In this document: in pieces, positions 1 through 5,606 of the stretch
Layout: each line of letters starts with the position of its first letter
How positions within the stretch are numbered: position 1 is the first letter of the stretch
NCBI GenBank assembly: GCA_027730885.1
Contig: JAQCHM010000233.1
Location: forward strand, 1 to 5,606
DNA: 5,606 nucleotides
Reading direction: 5' to 3'
Source of the DNA: Actinomycetota bacterium
Lineage (GTDB): Bacteria > Actinomycetota > Acidimicrobiia > Acidimicrobiales > SZUA-35
Translations under genes and position numbers: made by a program
The notes under the pieces: generated by a model
What the model was told of the DNA's origin: nothing
Seen by the model: only the letters and a program-made list of their open reading frames with translations
Databases searched by the model: none

Positions 1-147
1 CTGCTCGGTCGTCATTCCACGGTGAAGACCCGCACCGGCACCTACGAGGGAACGATCCTCGCCGCCGGCACCCGGGGCGTATCGCTCTCGTCAGACGCCG
101 GCGTACTCCGCTTCACGCCCGGCGAGCTGATCTCGATCACCTGCTGA
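1..147 (+). CDS. C-terminal fragment of an SH3-barrel-like protein (possibly biotin ligase or RimP type)
   Basis: The open frame runs from the left edge to a TGA at 145-147, giving 48 residues of a protein whose start lies outside the window. It begins LLGRHSTVKTRTG and ends FTPGELISITC. The pattern of short beta strands separated by glycines (G..EG, a spacer, G-V-x-L, then an acidic-glycine turn, then P-G-E-L-I-S-I) resembles the C-terminal SH3-like domain of BirA-type biotin-protein ligases. There, a leading LGR, an internal G-x-A/T and a closing G-D-V are typical. RimP and other Sm-like barrels have a similar ending, so the product name is uncertain. The next gene starts 59 bases downstream on the same strand, and no NusA gene follows, which argues mildly against RimP. 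Seen: the frame, stop and strand pattern. Inferred: the fold. The identity needs the upstream sequence. Confidence 0.55.
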   Translation: MLGRHSTVKTRTGTYEGTILAAGTRGVSLSSDAGVLRFTPGELISITC

Positions 148-206
148 GGGGAGATTTACCCGTCAGCGGAGGCTCTAGATCCGTCAGGAATCGCCGATAG
201 AAGACC

Positions 207-1040
207 ATGATCTTCAAGCGGCGTACTGTCTCCACGGCCCCCTCAGCCCGGCGATCCGATCGTGCTCAGGCCGACACACCCACGGCACCGACCAACCCTG
301 CGACGTCCGCGACGGACACTGGACTCTCGGCGTTGGTCGAGGCCTGCCGTCGCATCACCGCGGAGCGGCAGGCTGCCGACATCCACCGTCTCGCGGTGCG
401 AGAGGCCATCGCCCTCACCTCGGCCGAAGTCGGGGCGTTCCTTTCGTGCGAACCAGGCGACGACGTCGGCCATCGCTTCACGTTCCTCAGCCATCCCCAG
501 CTGTTCACCGCGAGCGAAGTCTCCGGTCCCGCGTTCGTGGAGGCGATCCGAGACCGCACTGCCCTCTGCGACGTGCTGACCGACGAGCCCGGCATCGCCG
601 TCTCCCCGGTCAGCGTCGCGGCAGTCCCTGCGATCGCAAGCGGCCGAATGATCGGCATGATCGTCGTCGTTCGAAGCGCGGACGAGCCCTTCGGCAACAC
701 CGAGCTCGAGACGCTGAACCTTCTCGCCCCCGTCGTCGGATCGGCCCTGGCCAACGCCGAACCGGCCAATCAGGACGAGATCGACCCGTTGACCCGCCTG
801 GCCAATCGGCGCAGGATGGATCGAGACTTCATCGACCTCACCCGGGACGGCCAAGTGGGAATCGCGTCGATCCAGATCGATCGCTTCGCCAGCCACCTCG
901 GACTTCACGGGCCGGTGGCGGCCAACGAACTGCTCCGCCAGATCGCTCTGACCGTGACCGCGAACATCCGCCCTTCCGACGTTGCCTACCGGTCGGGCGA
1001 CGCCGAGTTCGTGATCCTGTTGCCCCAGACCGAGAAGTAG
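207..1040 (+). CDS. GAF-GGDEF domain protein, truncated inside the GGDEF domain by an in-frame TAG
   Basis: This 277-residue product has a disordered, Arg/Ser/Thr/Pro-rich N-terminus (about 1-38), a GAF-like sensor domain (about 40-185) and the first part of a GGDEF domain (about 190-277). No signal peptide or membrane segment is visible, so it is probably cytoplasmic. ATG 207 is the first possible start after an in-frame TAG at 198-200; no strong ribosome binding site precedes it (only AGAAG close by, and a GGAGG 34 bases away). The GGDEF entry motif DPLTRLANRR (193-202) is intact. The signature is GDAEF (264-268) after YRS, and the first metal-binding Asp position reads Q223 in the stretch IQIDRF. 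Residues binding the guanine (Asn and Asp in active enzymes) read L231 and N240. Family knowledge says active diguanylate cyclases make cyclic-di-GMP from two GTP; here catalysis is very unlikely. The frame stops at 1038-1040 although homology continues. It may be a pseudogene, or a short GAF sensor with a partial domain. Confidence 0.8.
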   Translation: MIFKRRTVSTAPSARRSDRAQADTPTAPTNPATSATDTGLSALVEACRRITAERQAADIHRLAVREAIALTSAEVGAFLSCEPGDDVGHRFTFLSHPQLFTASEVSGPAFVEAIRDRTALCDVLTDEPGIAVSPVSVAAVPAIASGRMIGMIVVVRSADEPFGNTELETLNLLAPVVGSALANAEPANQDEIDPLTRLANRRRMDRDFIDLTRDGQVGIASIQIDRFASHLGLHGPVAANELLRQIALTVTANIRPSDVAYRSGDAEFVILLPQTEK

Positions 1041-1250
1041 GAAGCGGCTTGGGTGGCCGAGCGAGTTCGTCAAGCCATTACCGCGGTCACGATCCACGGT
1101 CTCGCCCAGAGCGAACACGCGACGGCGTCCATCGGCGTCACCGCCGGCGACCACGACGATCCCCAGGAGCTGGCCGAGCGGCCCCGTTCGGCGATGTTCG
1201 AAGCCCAGGAGTTCGGCGCGAACCGCGTGGTGCTCGACGGCGCCGTCTGA
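1041..1250 (+). pseudogene. Same-frame remainder of the GGDEF domain after the internal stop
   Basis: Directly after the TAG, in the same frame as the upstream gene, 69 codons run to a TGA at 1248-1250. They encode what a GGDEF domain should have next: the helix EAAWVAERVRQAI (usual form, an E-x-A-x-x-x-AERVR-x-AI helix), the strand ATASIGVTAG (usual SIGVA) and the final helix with AMFEAQEFGANRV (usual ALYxAKxxGRNRV). Codons 207-1250 together give 347 positions, a normal length for a GAF-GGDEF protein. One base change could produce the TAG from a TTG leucine codon, which fits the family at that spot. A GTG at 1053 could restart translation, but it would yield only a 65-residue domain tail with no obvious ribosome binding site. 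I read this as the broken end of the upstream gene and not as a separate gene. Confidence 0.75.
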
Positions 1251-1285
1251 GTCGAGCCTCAGCTCCGGCCACTGGCCCAGGGTCT

Positions 1286-1314
1286 ATGACAGTTCGACGG
1301 GCGTGTCCTATGGT
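1286..1314 (+). promoter_or_regulatory. Probable promoter for the thiolase-like/DUF35 unit, leaderless type
   Basis: ATGACA at 1286-1291 matches the -35 consensus TTGACA in five of six bases. TATGGT at 1309-1314 matches the -10 consensus TATAAT in four of six, including the key T-A and final T. The spacer is exactly 17 bases. A transcript would be expected to begin about six or seven bases after the -10, which is at or next to the A of ATG 1321. No Shine-Dalgarno sequence precedes that ATG, as expected for the leaderless mRNAs common in actinobacteria. The site lies 35 bases after the stop of the broken GGDEF frame. It is inferred from sequence alone. Confidence 0.55.
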
Positions 1315-1320
1315 CACGGC

Positions 1321-2484
1321 ATGGGTCTACGAGGCGCTGCGCACATCGCCGGGGTGTATGAACATCCCGGCCGACATCTCCCCGATCTGACCGTGGCTCA
1401 GATCCACGCCCAGGTCGCAGCGGGCGCCCTGGCCGATGCCGGGCTCTCCTTCAGCGACGTCGACGCGTACTACTGCGCCGGCGACGCTCCGGGATTCGGG
1501 GGGTTGTCGATGGCCGATTACCTTGGGATCTCTTGCCGAGGCATCGACTCGACCGAGAGCGGCGGCTCGTCGTACCTGATCCACGTCCAGCACGCCGCGC
1601 AGGCCATCGCAGCCGGCCACTGCAACGTGGCCCTGATCACCCTCGCGGGCAAGCCACGCACCGGTGGGGCGGGACCCGGGGGCAGCATCAGCCAGTCTGC
1701 TCCGGAGTCCGGGTTCGAGAACTTGTTCGGGCTCAACGTCGTTGCCGGGTATGCGCTCGCCGCCCAACGACACATCTATGAGTTCGGAACGACCAGCGCT
1801 CAGCTGGCCGAGATCAAGGTCGCCGCGTCGCAGCATGCGTCACACAACCCGCACGCCTTCCTTCCCGACGCGGTCACCATCGAAGAGGTGCTCGAGTCGC
1901 CGATGATCGCCCGGCCCCTCCATCGACTCGACTCGTGCGTCATCACCGATGGCGGCGGGGCCCTGGTGGTGGTCAGCCCCGAGATCGCGGCCACGCTGTC
2001 TCGGCACACGATCCCCGTGCTGGGTACGGGCGCCGCGGTCAAGCACAGCACGGCGGGCCGCATCGACCTCAGTCACACCGGAGCCTCGATCTCGGGTCCG
2101 GCCGCCTTTGCCGAAGCCCGCGTCCACCCCGCCGACATCGACTACGCATCGATCTACGACAGCTTCACGATCACCGTCCTCATCACACTCGAGGACCTCG
2201 GGTTCTGTGCCAAGGGTGAGGGCGGGCGGTTCGTGGCCGACGGCGGCTTGCTGGCTCCCTTCGGGCGTCTACCCTTCAACACCGACGGCGGCGGGCTCTG
2301 CAACAACCACCCGGCGAATCGCGGAGGGATGACCAAGGTCATCGAGGCGGTCCGGCAGCGCCGTGGGGAGGCAGCCGAAGCCGTGCAGGTCCCCGACTGC
2401 GAGTTGGCCCTTGCCCACGGCACCGGTGGGAGCCTTGCCACCCGCATGGGAAGCGCCACCCTCGTTCTCGGCCGAGAACTCTGA
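1321..2484 (+). CDS. Thiolase-fold protein of the SCP-x/Ltp2-like, DUF35-partnered family
   Basis: This 387-residue protein spans both halves of the thiolase fold and is of normal length for the 'lipid-transfer protein/acetyl-CoA acetyltransferase' group. The N-terminal half has the helix and strand around ESGGSSYLIHVQHAAQAI (80-97), where true thiolases carry the nucleophilic Cys and this one has GGSS. The C-terminal half has YDSFT (279-283), NTDGGGL (320-326), NNHP (328-331, the position of the thiolase GHP histidine) and HGTGG (366-370), where the second catalytic Cys would be. So the His is kept and both Cys are lost, as in several DUF35-linked relatives. Known relatives act on acyl-CoA or steroid-CoA substrates; Ltp2, for example, is a retro-aldolase in sterol side-chain removal. 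The substrate here is unknown. I chose ATG 1321 because the alternative GTG at 1303 (6 residues longer) falls inside the apparent promoter spacer. A DUF35 partner follows 25 bases downstream, so the two are probably co-transcribed and form a complex. Confidence 0.88.
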   Translation: MGLRGAAHIAGVYEHPGRHLPDLTVAQIHAQVAAGALADAGLSFSDVDAYYCAGDAPGFGGLSMADYLGISCRGIDSTESGGSSYLIHVQHAAQAIAAGHCNVALITLAGKPRTGGAGPGGSISQSAPESGFENLFGLNVVAGYALAAQRHIYEFGTTSAQLAEIKVAASQHASHNPHAFLPDAVTIEEVLESPMIARPLHRLDSCVITDGGGALVVVSPEIAATLSRHTIPVLGTGAAVKHSTAGRIDLSHTGASISGPAAFAEARVHPADIDYASIYDSFTITVLITLEDLGFCAKGEGGRFVADGGLLAPFGRLPFNTDGGGLCNNHPANRGGMTKVIEAVRQRRGEAAEAVQVPDCELALAHGTGGSLATRMGSATLVLGREL

Positions 2485-2494
2485 CGTCTGTCAC

Positions 2495-2500
2495 GAAAGG
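2495..2500 (+). promoter_or_regulatory. Ribosome binding site of the DUF35 gene
   Basis: GAAAGG lies in the 25-base gap after the thiolase stop and nine bases before ATG 2510. It supports that ATG over the longer upstream extension of the frame, which would overlap the thiolase coding region. Confidence 0.5.
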
Positions 2501-2509
2501 TCTCTACGC

Positions 2510-2914
2510 ATGTCCCAGCTCCCGACCCCGAATCCCCCGGTCACCGCCGACAGCCTCCCGTTCTGGGAAGGCGCGACCGACGACCGACTGGTACTCCCCC
2601 GCTGCAACGGATGCGCGGAGGTCATCTGGTATCCCCGCCACTTCTGCCCCCGGTGTGGGAGCGCCGATGTCTCGTGGTTCGAGGCCTCGGGCCAAGGTTC
2701 GATCTACAGCTTCACCGTCGTTGAGCGAGGTCAGGGGCGCTGGGCCGAGCACTCGCCCTACGTCCTGGCCTACGTCGAGTTGGCCGAAGGACCACGTGTC
2801 CTGACCAACATCATCGACACCGATCCGGACTCGCTGTCCATCGGCGATGTCGTGCACGCGTCGTTCGATCACTCCGAGGACGGGCGGGGCGTCCTGCGAT
2901 TCACCGTTCGGTAG
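2510..2914 (+). CDS. DUF35 zinc-ribbon/OB-fold protein, partner of the thiolase-like protein
   Basis: This 134-residue protein has the standard DUF35 layout. An N-terminal helix with LPFWEGATDDRLVLPRC is followed by a rubredoxin-like zinc ribbon with four cysteines, C32-x2-C35 and C46-x2-C49 (RCNGC...FCPRCGS). After that comes an OB-fold from about residue 55 to the end, including GSIYSFTVVERG, PYVLAYVEL and a closing IGDVVHASF strand. Family members bind thiolase-like or acyl-CoA-processing partners, probably positioning the CoA substrate; ChsH2 with Ltp2 is a studied example. The gene order thiolase-like then DUF35, 25 bases apart on one strand, is the usual one, so I infer a heteromeric complex. 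ATG 2510 is favoured by the GAAAGG upstream and by the family's typical N-terminus. All four zinc ligands are present and nothing looks truncated. The substrate cannot be read from this protein. Confidence 0.92.
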   Translation: MSQLPTPNPPVTADSLPFWEGATDDRLVLPRCNGCAEVIWYPRHFCPRCGSADVSWFEASGQGSIYSFTVVERGQGRWAEHSPYVLAYVELAEGPRVLTNIIDTDPDSLSIGDVVHASFDHSEDGRGVLRFTVR

Positions 2915-2975
2915 GCCGGACCCAGAGCGAAGGAAGCGTCGAAAACCGATGTGCGTCCGGTGACCTGAGCGGTCT

Positions 2976-4097
2976 TCAGTCGACGGCGTCGGCCGGATCG
3001 TCGAAGGGCCCTGCCGTGGCGATCCAGCCCAGCCGGTCATGACTGTCGAATCGCCACCATTGGAGCGTCCGGTCGAGTCGGAGCTGCACCCGCCCGGCGG
3101 TCAGGGTGTTGTTCGACCGGCGCGCTGATCCCAACGCAGCCTGGCCGCCTTCGAGTGCGCCGTCCCCGGGCTCCCAGCGCTCGTCATGGATCCAGAGCGC
3201 GGCCCGTCCTCCAAGGCGCCACGCGATCGCCCGACGTTCGAGTTCGTCGTGATCGAGCGACGCCGCGGTTGCCAGTCGATGCAGCACGTCGGGAGCGGCG
3301 GCCGCTCGGCGAACCACGTCAACGTCGGCCGGATCGTGCAGACCGGAGGAGGCGTCACCGGTGAGCAGTGCCATCGCACGGGCTGCGCCATCGGCCACGA
3401 GTTCCGCCAGATCGGCCAGATCGATCCCAGAGTCAACTGGTGGCGCGATGGGAAGAACGGCCGGTCTGACCACACGCCACGGCGTCGGGAGTTGTCGGGG
3501 GAAAGGGCCAAGATCGCCGTCGTAGTCGGCGGTGAGGCCGAGATCGGGCCCTCTCGGATGGGAGGACTCCGGTCCGGCGGACGCGACGAGGCCCCTCGCG
3601 GCGCGGATCGGCTCGACCAGATCCTGACGGTTCTGCCCGCGCAGGAGCAGCACGACGTTGGGGTCGGCCACCATCATCTGGCCGAGTTCGAACATCACCG
3701 CCCAGACGTGAACGCAGGGCTGGTCCCAGCTCTCACAGGAGCAGTGATAGCTGAACTCCCGGTCTGAAGGCAGCACCTGGGGGAACCCTTCGGCGTCGGG
3801 GTCCTCGGTCAACCAATTGAGCTCGACCGGCAGTTCGCCGGTGATCATCGCCGCGGCCAGCCGAGGGCGTTCGATGAGCCGCTCGATCAGCCGCTGCCAC
3901 GCAGCTGCCGGAAGCGGCATGACCGCGACGACGGTGGTGATGTCGGTACGTCGATCGACGAACCGGGCCGTCGCCGAGCCGGGCACCAGTTCGAGGTCGG
4001 GCTTGGACCTGCGGTGGAACTTGGCTCCTTCCTCGTAGCGCGCGTAGGTGTGGGTCAGGCTTCCCAACGAACCCATCCAGGTCTCGGACCAGCTCAT
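2976..4097 (-). CDS. SWIM zinc-finger protein encoded with the SNF2 ATPase
   Basis: This 373-residue protein carries one SWIM motif, C119-x-C121-x6-C128-x-H130 (HCSCESWDQPCVH), a zinc-binding finger that contacts DNA or protein. The N-terminal part (about 1-100) looks like the usual lead-in of bacterial SWIM proteins: SWSETW, a TYARYEEGAKFHRR stretch, an L-x-L-x-PG-x-A-x-A strand and an AAAWQRLIERL helix. After the finger comes the family's DPNVVLLLRGQNRQDL helix (145-160). A long Ala/Pro/Asp-rich region of unknown fold then ends with a Trp-rich segment (LQWWRFDSHDRLGWIATAGPF). There is no signal peptide. Its ATG overlaps the stop of the upstream SNF2 gene as ATGA, with GAGAAG seven bases before the start, so translation is probably coupled. 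In other actinobacteria SWIM proteins sit next to SNF2 ATPases; joint work on DNA or chromatin-like complexes is likely, but the biological role of the pair is not established. Confidence 0.88.
   Translation of the reverse strand: MSWSETWMGSLGSLTHTYARYEEGAKFHRRSKPDLELVPGSATARFVDRRTDITTVVAVMPLPAAAWQRLIERLIERPRLAAAMITGELPVELNWLTEDPDAEGFPQVLPSDREFSYHCSCESWDQPCVHVWAVMFELGQMMVADPNVVLLLRGQNRQDLVEPIRAARGLVASAGPESSHPRGPDLGLTADYDGDLGPFPRQLPTPWRVVRPAVLPIAPPVDSGIDLADLAELVADGAARAMALLTGDASSGLHDPADVDVVRRAAAAPDVLHRLATAASLDHDELERRAIAWRLGGRAALWIHDERWEPGDGALEGGQAALGSARRSNNTLTAGRVQLRLDRTLQWWRFDSHDRLGWIATAGPFDDPADAVD
4094..4097 (-). promoter_or_regulatory. ATGA stop/start overlap coupling SNF2 to SWIM translation
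   Basis: On the minus strand the four bases read ATGA. TGA ends the SNF2 gene and ATG begins the SWIM gene. This is a classic four-base overlap for ribosome re-initiation and implies fixed stoichiometry from one mRNA. Confidence 0.75.
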
Positions 4098-5606
4098 CGC
4101 ACGGCTTCTCGTTGCGGTTCCAGGGCGACGAGATCGATCTCGGGGAGGTCGAGGCGAACCAGGTCTTCGAGCTGCCGATCATCGAGCGATGAGATCCAAC
4201 TCTCTCCCCCGCCGACCACGCGGTCGGCCAGCCGCCGCTTCTGGTCGAGCAACTCGGCGACTCGGTCCTCGACGGTGCCCTCGGTGATGATGCGATGCAC
4301 GGTCACGGGTCGGTCCTGGCCGATGCGATAGGCCCGGTCGGTGGCCTGGTCCTCCACGGCGGGATTCCACCAGCGGTCGTAGTGGATCACTTGGGTGGCT
4401 CGGGTGAGGTTGAGCCCGGTACCGCCGGCCTTGAGCGAGAGCAGGAGCACCGACACCTCGCCGGCCTGGAACCGATCGACCAATGCCTGACGGGCTGCGA
4501 TGGCGAGTCCTCCGTGGAGTAATGCAACGTCGAACCCCCGGTTGGCGAGATGCCGGAGCAACAACTCGCCCATGGCGACGTACTGCGAGAACACCAACGT
4601 CGATTCGCCGGCTCGACGGGCGTTGTCGAGCAGATGATCGAGAGCGTCGAGCTTGCCCGATCGACCGGCGAGCGGTCCGAGCTCCTTCAGATACTGGGCC
4701 GGATGATTCGTGATCTGTTTGAGAGCGGTGAGAAGTTTGAGGACCATGCCGTGCCGCTTGGCGCCATCGGTCGCCTGGACCTGGCGGAGGATCTCGGTGA
4801 CGGTGGCGTGATAGAGCGTGACCTGTTCGCGACTGAGCGGCACCACCACGTCATGTTCGGTCTTGGCGGGAAGCTCGGGCGCGATGGCCGGATCGGACTT
4901 GACCCGCCGGAGCACGAACGGACCCAAGAGGCGGTTGAGTGCCTCGACGATCAGCGGGTCGTCGTCGCGTTCGATGGGCACCGCGACCTGTCGCCGAAAG
5001 GTATCAAGTGAGCCCAGCAGCCCGGGAACGGACCAGTCGATGATGGACCAAAGCTCGGTGAGCCGATTCTCGACCGGTGTTCCGGACAGGGCGATGCGCG
5101 ACCCGGCCGGCAGCTTGCGAAGGGCGCGGGCCGTTCGAGAGCGTGGGTTCTTCGCGTGTTGGGCCTCGTCCGCGATGCAAAGGTCCCAGCCGACGGCGGC
5201 CAGCGCGTCGACCTCGGTGCGGAGCACGCCATAGGTGGTGATGACCAGTTCGTTCGGCGCCAGGTCCGCGAGCGAGCGGGCCGCGCCGTGGTAGCGGCGA
5301 ACCACGGCACCGGGCACGAATTTGGCCGCCTCTCGCTGCCAGTTGGCTACGAGGGAGGTGGGGCACACGACAAGGGTTCTTCCTTGACGCAGCTGGTGGA
5401 GGGCCAACACCTGCACGGTCTTGCCCAGTCCCATGTCGTCGGCGAGACAGCCCCCGAGACCCAGCTCGACCAGCCCGGCCATCCAGGCCAGGCCTCGGCG
5501 CTGGTACGGGCGCAGTTCGGCCTCGAGGCCGGGCGGCGCAGGCGCCTCGTCGCCGGTGACCAGCGCGGCCAGGCGGTCGACCAGCTCGGCCGCCGTGCCC
5601 GCAGCG
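4094..5606 (-). CDS. SNF2-family DNA-dependent ATPase (helicase-like), 5' end outside the window
   Basis: The frame is open to the right edge, so the N-terminus is missing; 503 codons are visible. Just inside the edge is a stretch ending LRPYQRRGLAWM, the Q-motif region of SNF2 enzymes. Then follow, numbered from the internal Met encoded at 5482: motif I DDMGLGKT (15-22), Ia VVCPTSLVANW (38-48), motif II DEAQ (105-108), motif III LSGTPVENR (132-140), IV LVFSQY (296-301), V LSLKAGGTGLNLT (348-360) and VI QATDRAYRIGQ (379-389). All ATP-binding and hydrolysis residues are present, so an active double-stranded-DNA translocase is expected. The linker LPAKTEHDVVVPLSREQ between the lobes is typical of the Rad54/bacterial SNF2 group. 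Met 5482 is not the real start, since conserved motif sequence lies upstream of it. The enzyme forms a coupled pair with the SWIM gene. Its target (repair, defence or transcription) cannot be told from sequence. Confidence 0.95.
   Translation of the reverse strand, partial: AAGTAAELVDRLAALVTGDEAPAPPGLEAELRPYQRRGLAWMAGLVELGLGGCLADDMGLGKTVQVLALHQLRQGRTLVVCPTSLVANWQREAAKFVPGAVVRRYHGAARSLADLAPNELVITTYGVLRTEVDALAAVGWDLCIADEAQHAKNPRSRTARALRKLPAGSRIALSGTPVENRLTELWSIIDWSVPGLLGSLDTFRRQVAVPIERDDDPLIVEALNRLLGPFVLRRVKSDPAIAPELPAKTEHDVVVPLSREQVTLYHATVTEILRQVQATDGAKRHGMVLKLLTALKQITNHPAQYLKELGPLAGRSGKLDALDHLLDNARRAGESTLVFSQYVAMGELLLRHLANRGFDVALLHGGLAIAARQALVDRFQAGEVSVLLLSLKAGGTGLNLTRATQVIHYDRWWNPAVEDQATDRAYRIGQDRPVTVHRIITEGTVEDRVAELLDQKRRLADRVVGGGESWISSLDDRQLEDLVRLDLPEIDLVALEPQREAVR

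Noticed and set aside
243..1154. A 303-codon open frame on the minus strand opposite the GAF-GGDEF gene
   Set aside because: It is a by-product of high-GC codon use opposite a recognisable gene. Its translation is low-complexity Gly/Arg/Asp-rich with no domain I know, even though it is longer than the truncated plus-strand frame.
1053..1250. A separate 65-residue gene starting at GTG 1053
   Set aside because: It is in the same frame as the upstream GGDEF gene and encodes the expected tail of that domain, with no ribosome binding site of its own.
446..1390. A 314-codon plus-strand frame running across the GGDEF gene and into the thiolase gene
   Set aside because: The product is almost entirely Arg/Pro/Gly-rich, typical of a shifted frame in GC-rich DNA, and it overlaps two genes with clear homology.
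2915..2975. A terminator in the gap between the converging DUF35 and SWIM genes
   Set aside because: CCGGAC (2916-2921) can pair with GTCCGG (2955-2960), but the loop is 33 bases. GACC/GGTC (2962-2974) gives only a four-pair stem and no T run follows. Neither is convincing.
3186..3767. A 193-codon plus-strand frame opposite the SWIM gene
   Set aside because: It lies wholly within a gene with an intact SWIM motif on the other strand and shows no domain or start signal of its own.

Overview
The window is high-GC DNA with an actinobacterial look. Codons strongly prefer G or C in the third position, one promoter has a TTGACA/TATnnT-like shape placed for a leaderless mRNA, and the gene types fit (thiolase/DUF35 pair, SNF2 helicase with a SWIM protein). 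My guess is an Actinomycetota genome, perhaps the Acidimicrobiia, but this rests on style and gene content and not on a marker gene.

Layout, left to right. (1) Positions 1-147 hold the last 48 codons of a plus-strand gene ending in a small beta-rich domain, like the C-terminal SH3-like barrel of biotin ligases or RimP. (2) Positions 207-1250 hold a GAF-GGDEF signalling gene. It is cut at codon 278 by an in-frame TAG, and the rest of the GGDEF domain continues in the same frame after it. Its active-site residues are also lost, so even a read-through product should not make cyclic-di-GMP. (3) Positions 1286-2914 hold a promoter and a two-gene lipid/CoA unit: a thiolase-fold protein lacking both usual catalytic cysteines, then a DUF35 zinc-ribbon/OB-fold partner. 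Such pairs form heteromeric complexes acting on acyl-CoA or steroid-CoA substrates. (4) Positions 2976-5606 on the minus strand hold a SNF2-family ATPase, cut by the right edge, and a SWIM zinc-finger protein whose start codon overlaps the SNF2 stop codon (ATGA). They converge on the thiolase/DUF35 unit across a 61-base gap.

The plus-strand pair and the minus-strand pair each look like functional units; nothing suggests the two units act together. There are no RNA genes, mobile elements, CRISPR arrays or clear repeats, and no stretch over 300 bases lacks a gene. I see no convincing previously undescribed system. The points worth checking are the broken and degenerate GGDEF gene, the unusual thiolase active site, the leaderless promoter that moves a start codon, and the coupled SNF2/SWIM pair.
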